DNA of 64,000 bases from contig NZ_FUYM01000002.1 of NCBI RefSeq assembly GCF_900167915.1, positions 310,001-374,000 of the forward strand, in the 5' to 3' direction. The stretch is from Rhizorhabdus histidinilytica. Its GTDB lineage: Bacteria; Pseudomonadota; Alphaproteobacteria; Sphingomonadales; Sphingomonadaceae. Positions 8,481 to 16,964 of this stretch are shown in pieces. Position 1 is the stretch's first letter; the number at the start of each line of letters is the position of its first letter. Position numbers and translations under genes: made by a program. The notes below the pieces were generated by a model. It saw nothing but the letters and a program-made list of their open reading frames with translations, ran no database searches and was not told the DNA's origin.

Positions 8481-9608
8481 TCAGTCGACGTCCTCAACCT
8501 CGACCGTCTCGCCGGTCACGCGCTGCGACAGGGCGGCGGCCATGAAGCGGTCGAGATCGCCGTCGAGCACGTCGGACGGCGTCGTCGAGGTGACGCCGGT
8601 GCGGAGATCCTTCACCATCTGATAGGGCTGGAGTACGTAGGAACGGATCTGGTGGCCCCAGCCGATCTCGGTCTTGGCGGCATAGCCCGCCATCGCCTCG
8701 GCCTCGCGCTTCTGCAACTCCTGCTCATAGAGGCGCGCCTTGAGCTGCTTCATCGCTTCTGCGCGATTCTTGTGCTGGGAGCGCTGGTTCTGGCACGCGA
8801 CGATGATGCCGGTGGGGAGATGGGTGATGCGCACCGCCGAGTCGGTGGTGTTGACATGCTGCCCACCCGCGCCCGACGAGCGGTAGGTGTCGATCTTCAG
8901 GTCCTTCTCGAGCACCTCGATGTCGATGTCGTCGTCGACCTCCGGATAGACCCAGACCGACGCGAAGCTGGTGTGCCGGCGCGCCGCCGAGTCATAGGGG
9001 CTGATGCGGACCAGGCGATGGACGCCGCTCTCGGTCTTGGCATAGCCATAGGCATTCTCGCCGCGCACCAGCAGGGTCGCCGACTTGATGCCGGCCTGCT
9101 CGCCGGCGTGGAAGTCGATCAGCTCGACCTTGTAGCCGTGGCGCTCGGCCCAGCGGGCATACATGCGCTGGAGCATGCCTGCCCAGTCCTGGCTCTCGGT
9201 GCCGCCAGCGCCCGAATTGACCTCGATATAGGTGTTGTTCGCGTCGGCCTCGCCCGCCAGAAGCGCGCCGATCTTGTCCTTCTCGGCTCGTTCCGCCAGC
9301 GCGGCGAGCGCCTGCACGCCGTCGTCGACCAGCGCGGTATCGCCCTCCGCCTCGGCGAGCTCGATCAGCTCGATCGTGTCGTCGCGCTCCTGCTCGATCG
9401 CCTTGACCGCGGAGATCGCCTCGTCGAGCCGACGCCGCTCGCGCATCACTTCCTGCGCGGCCTTGGCGTCGTCCCACAGCTTCGGGTCCTCGACCCGGTT
9501 GTTGAGCTCGTCGAGCCGGCGGAGCGCGCGGTCCCAATCCAGGAAGCGGCGGACGAGCGCCATCGCCTGGTTGATCTGATCGACACTGGCTTGCGCTTCG
9601 GCGCGCAT
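8481..9608 (-). CDS. prfB: Peptide chain release factor 2
   Basis: 375 residues, full length. RF2 recognises UAA and UGA stop codons in the ribosomal A site and triggers hydrolysis of peptidyl-tRNA. The catalytic GGQ is at 248-250 (SSGAGGQHVN). The stop-codon-reading tripeptide, SPF in E. coli, reads S-P-Y at 203-205 (RISPYDSAARRHTSF). The N-terminal coiled coil and the C-terminal end are normal. The frame is open throughout, so the programmed +1 frameshift that autoregulates E. coli prfB is absent. It lies 89 bp downstream of PBP1A and 8 bp upstream of a GNAT gene. Confidence 0.96.
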   Translation of the reverse strand: MRAEAQASVDQINQAMALVRRFLDWDRALRRLDELNNRVEDPKLWDDAKAAQEVMRERRRLDEAISAVKAIEQERDDTIELIELAEAEGDTALVDDGVQALAALAERAEKDKIGALLAGEADANNTYIEVNSGAGGTESQDWAGMLQRMYARWAERHGYKVELIDFHAGEQAGIKSATLLVRGENAYGYAKTESGVHRLVRISPYDSAARRHTSFASVWVYPEVDDDIDIEVLEKDLKIDTYRSSGAGGQHVNTTDSAVRITHLPTGIIVACQNQRSQHKNRAEAMKQLKARLYEQELQKREAEAMAGYAAKTEIGWGHQIRSYVLQPYQMVKDLRTGVTSTTPSDVLDGDLDRFMAAALSQRVTGETVEVEDVD

Positions 9609-9635
9609 AATCGGAACTCCGGATCGAAGGGCGTC

Positions 9636-9655
9636 ATTCCGGCGGAGGCCGGAAT
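9636..9655. repeat. Short palindromic repeat (8-bp stem) between PBP1A and prfB genes
   Basis: ATTCCGGC pairs with GCCGGAAT across a 4-nt loop (GGAG), inside a GTCATTCC...GGAATCCCGG context. That context is the common sphingomonad intergenic palindrome. It sits 28 bp upstream of the prfB start on the minus strand, so it could modulate passage from the PBP1A transcript into prfB. No T-run follows. Confidence 0.5.
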
Positions 9656-9697
9656 CCCGGGAGGCATATAGGCACTGCGTCCCTGGTGCGGCAGGCC

Positions 9698-12172
9698 CTA
9701 GTAGATGCCGTCCTGGCTTTGCAAGAACTCGCTGTCGGTGGTGGCCCGCGCGGCGGGGGCGGCGCGCTTGGCGATCTCGTCCCGGCGGATGGTGCGGCGC
9801 GGCTCGCTCTCGGGCTTGAAGGCCTCCCAGATCACCGGGCTATAATAGCTGCCGTCGGGCCAGGCACCGAACACGCGGCGGCCGGTCTTGCGGTCGATCC
9901 GGATCATCCGGATGCCGGGCGGCGCGCGGAACGGGACGACCGGCATGTCCTTCATCGCCTTGGCGGCGAAGGCGCGGAAGATCGGCGCCGCGATCGTGCC
10001 GCCCTGGGCGTAGCCGCCCATCGAGCGTGGATTGTCGTAGCCGAGATAGAGGCCGCCGACCATGTCGGCCGATCCGCCGACGAACCATACGTTGGTCGGG
10101 CCCGACGAGGTGCCGGTCTTGCCGAACATCGGCCGGCCCAGGTCGCGCAGCACCGTCGCCGTGCCCCGCTCGACCACGCCCTCCATGATGTGGAGCATCT
10201 GATAGGCGGTCATCGCGTCGATCACCTGCTTCGAGCGCAGGCGCGGGCGCGGCATCGGCCGGCCGTCATATTGCGCCATGTTGCAGCCCTCGCAGGCGCG
10301 CTTGTCGGCGCGCCAGATCAGCTTGCCGTTGCGATCCTGAACATAGTCGATGACGGTCGGCGTCACCGCGCGTCCCTGGTTGGCGAAGATCGAATAGGCG
10401 TTGACGATCTGCTGCACCGTTGTCTCGCCCGCGCCCAGCGCATAGGCGAGATAGGGCGGATAGTCGCCGATCCCCATCACCTTGGCGGTGCGGACGACCT
10501 TGTCCATGCCGATCTGGCTGGCGGTGCGGACGGTCATCAGGTTGCGCGACTGTTCGACACCCCAGCGCATCGTCTGCTGGCCGGCATTGGAGCCCGAGAA
10601 ATTCTTGAAGCATTTCTGGCCGAGCCGCGCCGACTGGTAGACGCAGAAGGGGCCGTCGATGATGATCGACGCCGGGGTCATGCCATTGTCGAGTGCGGCC
10701 GCATAGACGAAGGGCTTGAAGGTGGAGCCGGGCTGCCGCTTCGCCTGGGTGGCGCGGTTGAACGACGAGCCGCGCGAATCGAAGCCGCCCTGCATCGCCA
10801 GGATCTGGCCGGTGTGCGGGTTCTGGACGACCATGCCGCCCGAGATGCTGGGGATGCTGCGCAGCGTCCAGCCGCCATTGCCCTCGCGCCGCACGACGAT
10901 CACGTCGCCGGCCTTCAGGAAATCGAAGGCGCGCCCTCCGACTCCCGCCTTCGGCATCGTCGCGCCCGAGCTCGGCAGTGTACCGCGCGATCCGTTCTCG
11001 AAGCCGATCTCGGCCTCTGATCCCTGCTTCGACAGGACCACTGCAGGAGACCAGTTCGAATAGCCTGCGCCGACGTTGAGGTTCGCCAGGCTGCGCGCCC
11101 AATCGTCGTCGATGTCGATGCGGGCGATCCGGCCCCGCCAGCCGGCGGCGGCCTCGAAACGGACCAGCCCGTCGCGCAGCGCATCCTCAGCCGCTTCCTG
11201 GACCTTGCCGTCATAGGAGGTACGGACCCACAGGCCGCCCGAATAGACGGAGTTCGGTCCGTCCTCGGCGGTCTCGCCATAGCGTTCGATCAGCTGGCGG
11301 CGGACCTCCTCCATGAAATAGCCGCCGACGCTGGCGCGCGGGGCGTAGCGCGGCACGATGCCCAGCGGCGCGGCGGCCGCGGCCTGGCGCTGTTCGGCGG
11401 TGATGAAGCCGTTCTCCTGCATCTGCTGCAGGACATAGTTGCGCCGCTCGAGCGCGCGGTCGGCATGGCGCTCGACCGTATAGTTGGACGGCGCTTTGGG
11501 GAGGATCGCCAGATAGGCCGCTTCGGGCAGGGTCAGTTCGCCGACGTCCTTGCGGAAATAGGCACGGCTGGCCGACTGGACGCCATAGGCGTTGCGGCCG
11601 AGGAAGATCTGGTTGAGGTAGATTTCGAGGATCTGCTGCTTGGTCAGCGCGCCTTCGATGCGGAAGGCGAGGATCGCCTCGCGGATCTTGCGCGAGATCG
11701 AATAGTCGTCGCCGACGATCAGGTTCTTCGCGACCTGCTGGGTGATCGTCGATCCGCCCTTCGCGCGCCGGCCACTGCCGAGCTTGGTCGTATAGTCCCA
11801 TACCGCGCCGGCCAGACCGCCGACGTCGATGCCCGGATGGCTGAAGAAGGTCTTGTCCTCGGCCGAGATGAAGGCGTCGATCAGGACGGGGGGATATTCC
11901 GCATAGGATAGCTGCACGCGCCGCTCGCGCGCGAAATCGGCGATCGGCTCCCCGTCATAGCCGCGGACGTTGGTCGGCAGCGGCGGCTGATAGGCGAGCA
12001 GCGCGTCCGCCGAGGGCAGGCCGCGCGCGAACAGGAACCAGATCAGCAGCCACAGGAATGCGGCCGACCACAGCACATAGCCCGACCAGCGCCAGCTTCG
12101 GAACGTGCGGAGGTGGCGCACCTGGTCGCGCCAGCCGGGGAAGGGGTTGTGGAAGGCGGGTAGCTTCGGCAC
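9698..12172 (-). CDS. mrcA: Bifunctional penicillin-binding protein 1A
   Basis: An 824-residue class A PBP. It has an N-terminal TM helix (about 31-49), a GT51 glycosyltransferase with catalytic E105 (SAEDKTFFSHPG) and KGGSTITQQ (138-146), an OB-like insert and a transpeptidase. The transpeptidase has the nucleophile S483-x-x-K486 (PGSTFKPF), S542-x-N544 (SRN) and KTGT at 685-688. It polymerises and cross-links peptidoglycan in the periplasm. The start codon is GTG with little Shine-Dalgarno. The leader just upstream is a C/A-rich, unstructured stretch (12186-12230) after a multi-hairpin element, which suggests unusual translational control. The amidase gene lies upstream on the same strand, so the operon has a cell-wall theme. 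Confidence 0.95.
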   Translation of the reverse strand: MPKLPAFHNPFPGWRDQVRHLRTFRSWRWSGYVLWSAAFLWLLIWFLFARGLPSADALLAYQPPLPTNVRGYDGEPIADFARERRVQLSYAEYPPVLIDAFISAEDKTFFSHPGIDVGGLAGAVWDYTTKLGSGRRAKGGSTITQQVAKNLIVGDDYSISRKIREAILAFRIEGALTKQQILEIYLNQIFLGRNAYGVQSASRAYFRKDVGELTLPEAAYLAILPKAPSNYTVERHADRALERRNYVLQQMQENGFITAEQRQAAAAAPLGIVPRYAPRASVGGYFMEEVRRQLIERYGETAEDGPNSVYSGGLWVRTSYDGKVQEAAEDALRDGLVRFEAAAGWRGRIARIDIDDDWARSLANLNVGAGYSNWSPAVVLSKQGSEAEIGFENGSRGTLPSSGATMPKAGVGGRAFDFLKAGDVIVVRREGNGGWTLRSIPSISGGMVVQNPHTGQILAMQGGFDSRGSSFNRATQAKRQPGSTFKPFVYAAALDNGMTPASIIIDGPFCVYQSARLGQKCFKNFSGSNAGQQTMRWGVEQSRNLMTVRTASQIGMDKVVRTAKVMGIGDYPPYLAYALGAGETTVQQIVNAYSIFANQGRAVTPTVIDYVQDRNGKLIWRADKRACEGCNMAQYDGRPMPRPRLRSKQVIDAMTAYQMLHIMEGVVERGTATVLRDLGRPMFGKTGTSSGPTNVWFVGGSADMVGGLYLGYDNPRSMGGYAQGGTIAAPIFRAFAAKAMKDMPVVPFRAPPGIRMIRIDRKTGRRVFGAWPDGSYYSPVIWEAFKPESEPRRTIRRDEIAKRAAPAARATTDSEFLQSQDGIY

Positions 12173-12222
12173 CGGCGCGCTCTAGCAGGTTTGGAGGGGT
12201 TTGGAAGTGTCGGGAGTGTTTG

Positions 12223-12505
12223 TTGTTTGGCCCTCAGACGCCGGGCGCCGGGCATCCGCCCGGCTTGGCTTCCTCGCATAAGCTCGGGCGGCCGCCACGG
12301 CTCGCTTCGCGAGCCGATCTCCGCCTACGGACTGCCCCCGGCAGTCCGCGGATGGCGCCGATCCTTGCGGGACGCTGACGCGTCCCGACGCAGAGCTTAT
12401 CGTCGGAGCCCGACAGGGCTCCGCAAGCGCGAATGCGTGTCCGAGCTTCTGCGAGGAAGCCCAGGCCAGCCGATGCTGGCCGCCCGGCGTTTGGGGGCCA
12501 AACAA
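12223..12505. repeat. Multi-hairpin structured intergenic element
   Basis: This 283-bp element folds as nested and serial stems. Outer arms 12223-12246 and 12482-12505 are complementary at 22 of 24 positions. Inner arms 12267-12286 and 12442-12461 match at 19 of 20. Between and inside them are six perfect hairpins with 7-9 bp stems and 3-4 nt loops: 12247-12264, 12298-12316, 12328-12348, 12368-12387, 12404-12423 and 12464-12481. The result is a closed multi-branch shape with four hairpins inside the central loop. It lies between the amidase and PBP1A genes and would be transcribed in their mRNA. It could be a mobile REP-type repeat or a structured RNA. Overlapping open frames (for example 117 codons on the minus strand) look like by-products of the palindromes. 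Confidence 0.8.
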
Positions 12506-12531
12506 GCAAGGGCGAACGAAAGCGGCTGCTT

Positions 12532-13812
12532 TCATTCGCCCGCCAGCCGCCGGGCGAAATGGATCTCGACCGCCTTGCGCACCCCGATCGCGATGTTGCG
12601 GCGATATTGGGAGGAGAGCAGCAGGCCGAGATCGTCCTGGTTCGAGATATAGCCGGTCTCGAGCAGCACCGAGGGAACGTCGGGCGCCTTGAGCACGATC
12701 AGCCCGGCGAAGCGGTGTGCGTCATCCTTGAAATGGACGGTCGGCGACATTTCGCGCTGGAGCAGCGTCGCGAATTGGGAGGAAATGTTCATCGTCTCGC
12801 GCTGGGCGAGGTCGAGCAGGATCGAGGAGACCTCGTTGTTCTCGCCGCCCAGATCGATGCCGTTGAGGATGTCGGCGCGGTTCTCCTTGGCGGCGAGCTG
12901 CGCCGCTACCCGGTCGGACGCGACCTCCGACAGGGTATAGATGCTCGCGCCGCGCGCGGCGGTGTTGACCGCGCTGTCGGCATGGACCGAGATGAACAGG
13001 TCGGCCTTGAGCCGGCGGGCGATCTCCCGCCGCTCGCCGAGCACGAGGAAGCGGTCGTCGTTGCGGGTCAGCGCGACCCGTACCCGGCCCGATTCGACCA
13101 GCTCGTCACGGATCGCCTGGGCGATCCGCAGCGCGATGTCCTTTTCCTTGTAGCGGCCGTCGGTCGATTGCGACCCCGGATCGTGGCCGCCATGGCCGGC
13201 GTCGATCACCACCAGCGGCCGCTTGGTGCCGCGCGCGCCGCTGACCGCGGGGACCGGCAAGGGGCGCGGCGGATCGAGCGGCACGGTGATGCCGCCGCGC
13301 TGCGCCGACCGCGTGTCGACCGACTTGTCGTCGAGCCCGAACAGCTGGCGCCCCTTGCGCACGGCTCGCGCGAACAGGCTTTCATTGACCGGCTTGAGGG
13401 TGAGGGTCAGCGTCCGGTGGTCGGCCGAAAAGGTCGCGTCGGATACGATCGCGGCGCGGTTCAGCTCGAAAACCACCCGCGCGGTGTCGGGATCATATTG
13501 TCCCTGCCGGGTGGCGGCGATCAGCCCGCCCGATGCGGTGGTCCGCCCCATCCGCGCGCCGGGCAGGTCGACGGCGATCCGCCGCGGCCCCGACAACATG
13601 AAGGCGGAGGCGGTCGCGACCGGCTGGTCGAACCGCAGAGTCACGCTCGTCGTACCGATCTCGACCGCCGACACCATCGCCGCGGCGTGCAGCGCCGCAG
13701 GCAGGAACGACAGCAGCAGGGCGCAAAGAGCGAGGACGAGACGCTGGCTGAAACCTGTTTCTGGCAAGATGGCCCCGCGATACCCGGCCGGTCGTGAAAT
13801 GCCGACTGCCAA
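12532..13812 (-). CDS. N-acetylmuramoyl-L-alanine amidase (AmiC type)
   Basis: About 426 residues. It has an N-terminal signal segment (LVLALCALLLSFLPAALHAAA), an AMIN domain (about 47-140) for septal or peptidoglycan targeting and a C-terminal Amidase_3 domain (about 198-420). The zinc ligands H207 (DAGHGGHDPG), E223 and H277 (FISVHADS) and the catalytic E385 (LLETGYISN) are all present. It cuts the amide between MurNAc and the stem peptide and is needed for daughter-cell separation. The longest frame begins with TTG and has no convincing ribosome site, so the exact start is uncertain. It is the first gene of the run amidase, PBP1A, prfB and GNAT, and is divergent from rne. Confidence 0.9.
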   Translation of the reverse strand: MAVGISRPAGYRGAILPETGFSQRLVLALCALLLSFLPAALHAAAMVSAVEIGTTSVTLRFDQPVATASAFMLSGPRRIAVDLPGARMGRTTASGGLIAATRQGQYDPDTARVVFELNRAAIVSDATFSADHRTLTLTLKPVNESLFARAVRKGRQLFGLDDKSVDTRSAQRGGITVPLDPPRPLPVPAVSGARGTKRPLVVIDAGHGGHDPGSQSTDGRYKEKDIALRIAQAIRDELVESGRVRVALTRNDDRFLVLGERREIARRLKADLFISVHADSAVNTAARGASIYTLSEVASDRVAAQLAAKENRADILNGIDLGGENNEVSSILLDLAQRETMNISSQFATLLQREMSPTVHFKDDAHRFAGLIVLKAPDVPSVLLETGYISNQDDLGLLLSSQYRRNIAIGVRKAVEIHFARRLAGE

Positions 13813-14230
13813 ATAGTTTAACCAAAGCTTGGCGGTGCTTGTCCAGTACGGTGAATGCTTGCCCCGTCTCCGATCGGATGCTAGCAGTTTTTATCCGGAT
13901 GTCGGCCGGTCCCCGTAAAGGCGGGGCGATAGGCGCCGTTCCGGCCTTACCGTCGCCCTGTGGCGGCGGCGTAACAGGTTGACGATCGCATGAGTCATTC
14001 TTCGCCCCGTCCCATAGGCTGCCAGATTGTTGGCGGCGCGTGGAGCGGTGCCTTTTTTCCGGCGCGTCGCGCCGGAAATGACGATGCGACGGCTGCGAAC
14101 ACCCATTTTTCACCTTCGATGACGCTTCCGGGGACGACACGGCTTGCCGCTCCCCCCGGCCGCGCATCCTCAGCATATCGCGCGTCGAGGCCCGGCCACG
14201 CTGCCGGCTCCCGCGCCTGGAGAGCTTTGA
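13813..14230. promoter_or_regulatory. 418-bp divergent intergenic region: amidase promoter and long rne leader
   Basis: No convincing gene is seen here. The region must hold the promoters of the amidase operon (-) and rne (+). It contains a perfect 10-bp stem hairpin with a 3-nt loop at 14056-14078 (TTTCCGGCGC/GCGCCGGAAA). The T-run lies before the hairpin on the plus strand, so it is not a plus-strand terminator. A GC-rich palindromic repeat lies around 13911-13927. A long structured leader upstream of rne recalls the E. coli rne 5' UTR, through which RNase E limits its own mRNA. That role here is inference. Confidence 0.5.
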
Positions 14231-16882
14231 ATGACAACCCGCATGCTTATCGACGCACGCCACCGGGAGGAAACCCGCGTGGCGGTCGTCCAGGGGAACC
14301 GAATCGAGGAATTTGACTTTGAGTCTGCCGAGCGCAAGCAGCTCAAGGGGAATATCTATCTCGCCAAGGTAACGAGGGTCGAACCGTCGCTGCAGGCGGC
14401 GTTCGTCGACTATGGCGGCAACCGCCATGGCTTCCTCGCCTTCTCGGAAATCCACCCCGACTATTATCAGATCCCGAAGGAGGATCGCGAGGCGCTGCTG
14501 CGCGAGGAGGCGGAGCACGCCGCCGAGGAAGAGGCGCTGCGCGCCCGCGAGGCGGAGCATGAGGATGGCGCCGACGAGATCGACGGTGACGCCGATCATG
14601 AGGACGACCATCACCATGACGGCGACGAGGAGGACGCTCCGCGTCCGCGCCGCGAATCGGTCGGCGGCGGTTCCGACGACGGCGCGGTGGAGAACCTGCG
14701 CCAGCGCCGGATGAACCTGCGCCGCCGTTACAAGATCCAGGACGTGATCCGCCGGCGGCAGGTGCTGCTGGTCCAGGTCGTCAAGGAGGAGCGCGGCAAC
14801 AAGGGCGCGGCGCTGACCACCTATCTGTCGCTGGCCGGCCGCTATTGCGTGCTGATGCCGAACACCAGCCATGGCGGCGGCATCAGCCGCAAGATCTCGA
14901 ACGCGGCCGATCGCAAGCGGCTCAAGTCGATCATGGCCGAGCTGAACCTGCCAAAGACGATGGGCTGCATCGTCCGCACCGCAGGCCTGCAGCGCACCAA
15001 GACCGAGATCAAGCGCGACTTCGACTATCTCGCCCGGCTGTGGGACGAGATTCGCGAGAACACGCTGAAATCGCAGGCGCCGGCGCTGATCTACGGCGAC
15101 AGTGATCTGATCAAGCGCGCGATCCGCGACATCTATAACCGCGACATCGACGAGGTCGTGGTCGAGGGCGAGGAGGGCTATCGCCAGGCCCGCGCCTTCA
15201 TGAAGCTGCTGATGCCGAGCCACGCCAAGAAGGTCGGGCTCTATGCCGACGCGGTGCCGCTGTTCCAGCGCTACGGCGTCGAGGACCAGCTTGCGGCGAT
15301 GTACCAGCCGATCGTCCAGCTCAAGTCGGGCGGCTATCTGGTGATCAACCCGACCGAGGCGCTGGTATCGATCGACATCAACTCGGGCCGGTCGACCCGC
15401 GAGCATAATATCGAGCAGACCGCGACCGCGACCAACCTCGAGGCTGCGCACGAGATCGCCCGTCAGCTCCGTCTGCGCGACATGGCGGGCCTGATCGTCA
15501 TCGACTTCATCGACATGGAGAACAACTCCAACATCCGCAAGGTCGAGAAGGCGATGAAGGAGGCGCTCAAGAACGATCGCGCCCGCATCCAGGTCGGCCG
15601 CATCTCCAGCTTCGGCCTGTTCGAGATGAGCCGCCAGCGGCTGCGCACCGGCGTGCTCGAGGCGTCGACCCGTCAATGCCCGCATTGCGAGGGCACCGGC
15701 CTGATCCGCACCGCCTCCTCGGCGGGCCTGTCGGCGCTGCGCATGCTCGAGGACGAGGCCGCGCGCGGTCGCGGCTCGCGCCTGCTGCTGCGCGCCAGCC
15801 AGGAGGCCGCCTTCTACGTCCTCAACCGCAAGCGCGCCGAGCTGGCGGAGATCGAGGAACGCTACGGTGTCGTCATCGAGATCGTCTCCGACGGCACGCT
15901 CGAAGGCGCGCGGATGAGCGTCGAGGCTGGCGGTCCGCCGCCGAGCCACGCGCCGCGCCTGCCCGCGCCGCTCCCGATCGAGGCCGATGACGACATCGAG
16001 GAGGAGGTCGAGGACGAAGAGGAAGAGATCGCCGCCGAGGATGAAGGCCAGGAGGATGGCGAGCGTGGCGAGGGCGGCCGTCGCCGTCGCCGCCGTCGCC
16101 GCCGTCGTGGCGGTCGCGGGCGCGATCAGGATGGCCAGGGCGAAGCCGGCCAGGGTGATGAGGGCGGCGAGACCGGCGAAGCGGCCGAGGTCGCCGAGGA
16201 AGAGCGCGAGGCCGCCGAGGAGGCTGTCGCCGAAGATGGCGGCGGCGAAGCGCGCGGCCGTCGTCGTCGCGGCCGCCGTTCGGGCCGTCGCCGCGGTGGC
16301 GAGGGCCCCGAGGGTGCCGAGGGCGTCGAAGTGGAGGGCCAGCAGACCGAGGCTGCGGTGAACGAGCCGGAGACGGCGGAATCGCCGGCCGCGGCCGAGC
16401 CCGAAGCGGTCGCCGAAGAGGCTGCTCCTGCCGAGCCGGCGCCCAAGACGCGCCGCCGGCCGCGTGCCCGCAAGGCCGATGCCGCCGCCGTTGCCGAGCC
16501 CGTCGAGGCGTCGGTCGAGGAAGCGGCTCCGGCCGTGGCAGAGCCCGAGGCCGAACCGGTCGCTGAAGCGCCCAAGCCGCGTCGTGGCGGTCGCCGCAAG
16601 AAGGCCGACGTCGAAGCGGAAGCCGCCGCGACGCCCGCACCCGTCGAGGCTGCACCCGTCGAGGCTGCGCCGATCGAAGCCGCTCCGGAGCCCGAGGCGA
16701 CGCCGAAGCGTCGCACCCGTTCGCGGGCAAAGGCAGCCGCTGCCGCGCCCGCCGAAACCGTCGAGGCTGCGGCCGAAGCGCCCACCGCCGGAGAAGCTGC
16801 CGGCGAGACCGCCCCTGCGGAAGAGGCGGAGGACGGCGGTTCCCCGCGCCGTGGCTGGTGGCAGCGGACCTTCGGCGCCTGA
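14231..16882 (+). CDS. rne: Ribonuclease E/G
   Basis: An 883-residue endoribonuclease that initiates mRNA decay and processes stable RNAs. An N-terminal S1 domain (about 35-205) is split by an acidic, His-containing insertion (about 85-160), as in other alphaproteobacteria. The 5'-sensor and DNase I-like region carry the Mg-binding D382 (SIDINSGR) and D425 (VIDFIDM). The Zn-link that holds the tetramer is RQCPHC, with C483 and C486. The C-terminal third (about 560-883) is low-complexity, with Arg clusters and Glu/Ala/Pro repeats, and would act as a disordered RNA and degradosome scaffold. It ends GWWQRTFGA. It is monocistronic or leads into the M48 protease gene 82 bp later. Confidence 0.96.
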   Translation: MTTRMLIDARHREETRVAVVQGNRIEEFDFESAERKQLKGNIYLAKVTRVEPSLQAAFVDYGGNRHGFLAFSEIHPDYYQIPKEDREALLREEAEHAAEEEALRAREAEHEDGADEIDGDADHEDDHHHDGDEEDAPRPRRESVGGGSDDGAVENLRQRRMNLRRRYKIQDVIRRRQVLLVQVVKEERGNKGAALTTYLSLAGRYCVLMPNTSHGGGISRKISNAADRKRLKSIMAELNLPKTMGCIVRTAGLQRTKTEIKRDFDYLARLWDEIRENTLKSQAPALIYGDSDLIKRAIRDIYNRDIDEVVVEGEEGYRQARAFMKLLMPSHAKKVGLYADAVPLFQRYGVEDQLAAMYQPIVQLKSGGYLVINPTEALVSIDINSGRSTREHNIEQTATATNLEAAHEIARQLRLRDMAGLIVIDFIDMENNSNIRKVEKAMKEALKNDRARIQVGRISSFGLFEMSRQRLRTGVLEASTRQCPHCEGTGLIRTASSAGLSALRMLEDEAARGRGSRLLLRASQEAAFYVLNRKRAELAEIEERYGVVIEIVSDGTLEGARMSVEAGGPPPSHAPRLPAPLPIEADDDIEEEVEDEEEEIAAEDEGQEDGERGEGGRRRRRRRRRRGGRGRDQDGQGEAGQGDEGGETGEAAEVAEEEREAAEEAVAEDGGGEARGRRRRGRRSGRRRGGEGPEGAEGVEVEGQQTEAAVNEPETAESPAAAEPEAVAEEAAPAEPAPKTRRRPRARKADAAAVAEPVEASVEEAAPAVAEPEAEPVAEAPKPRRGGRRKKADVEAEAAATPAPVEAAPVEAAPIEAAPEPEATPKRRTRSRAKAAAAAPAETVEAAAEAPTAGEAAGETAPAEEAEDGGSPRRGWWQRTFGA

Positions 16883-16887
16883 GCATG

Positions 16888-16919
16888 CGGGGCAGGCCTT
16901 CGCTGGAGGGTCTGCCCCG
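16888..16919. terminator. Hairpin after rne (8-bp stem), possible weak terminator
   Basis: CGGGGCAG (16888-16895) pairs with CTGCCCCG (16912-16919) around a 16-nt loop, 5 bp after the rne stop and 45 bp before the next start. There is no T-run, so termination would be partial or Rho-linked. It might also stabilise the 3' end. Confidence 0.4.
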
Positions 16920-16964
16920 TCGCTTCACGCGCGGTTCAGCCGATCGGCGCCAGGAAAGGCGGGC

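Noticed and set aside
9446-9608. Possible programmed frameshift in prfB, as in E. coli
   Set aside because: The 375-codon frame is uninterrupted from the start codon through GGQ to the stop, and no early in-frame UGA is present.
12182-12535. A 117-codon open frame (minus) and the overlapping 153-codon frame (plus) in the amidase-PBP1A gap
   Set aside because: They lie on top of the multi-hairpin element, have no domain and no ribosome site, and their length follows from GC-rich palindromes with few stop codons.
14056-14078. Hairpin upstream of rne considered as an intrinsic terminator
   Set aside because: The T-run precedes the hairpin on the plus strand, and on the minus strand an A-run follows it, so neither strand has the needed U-tract.
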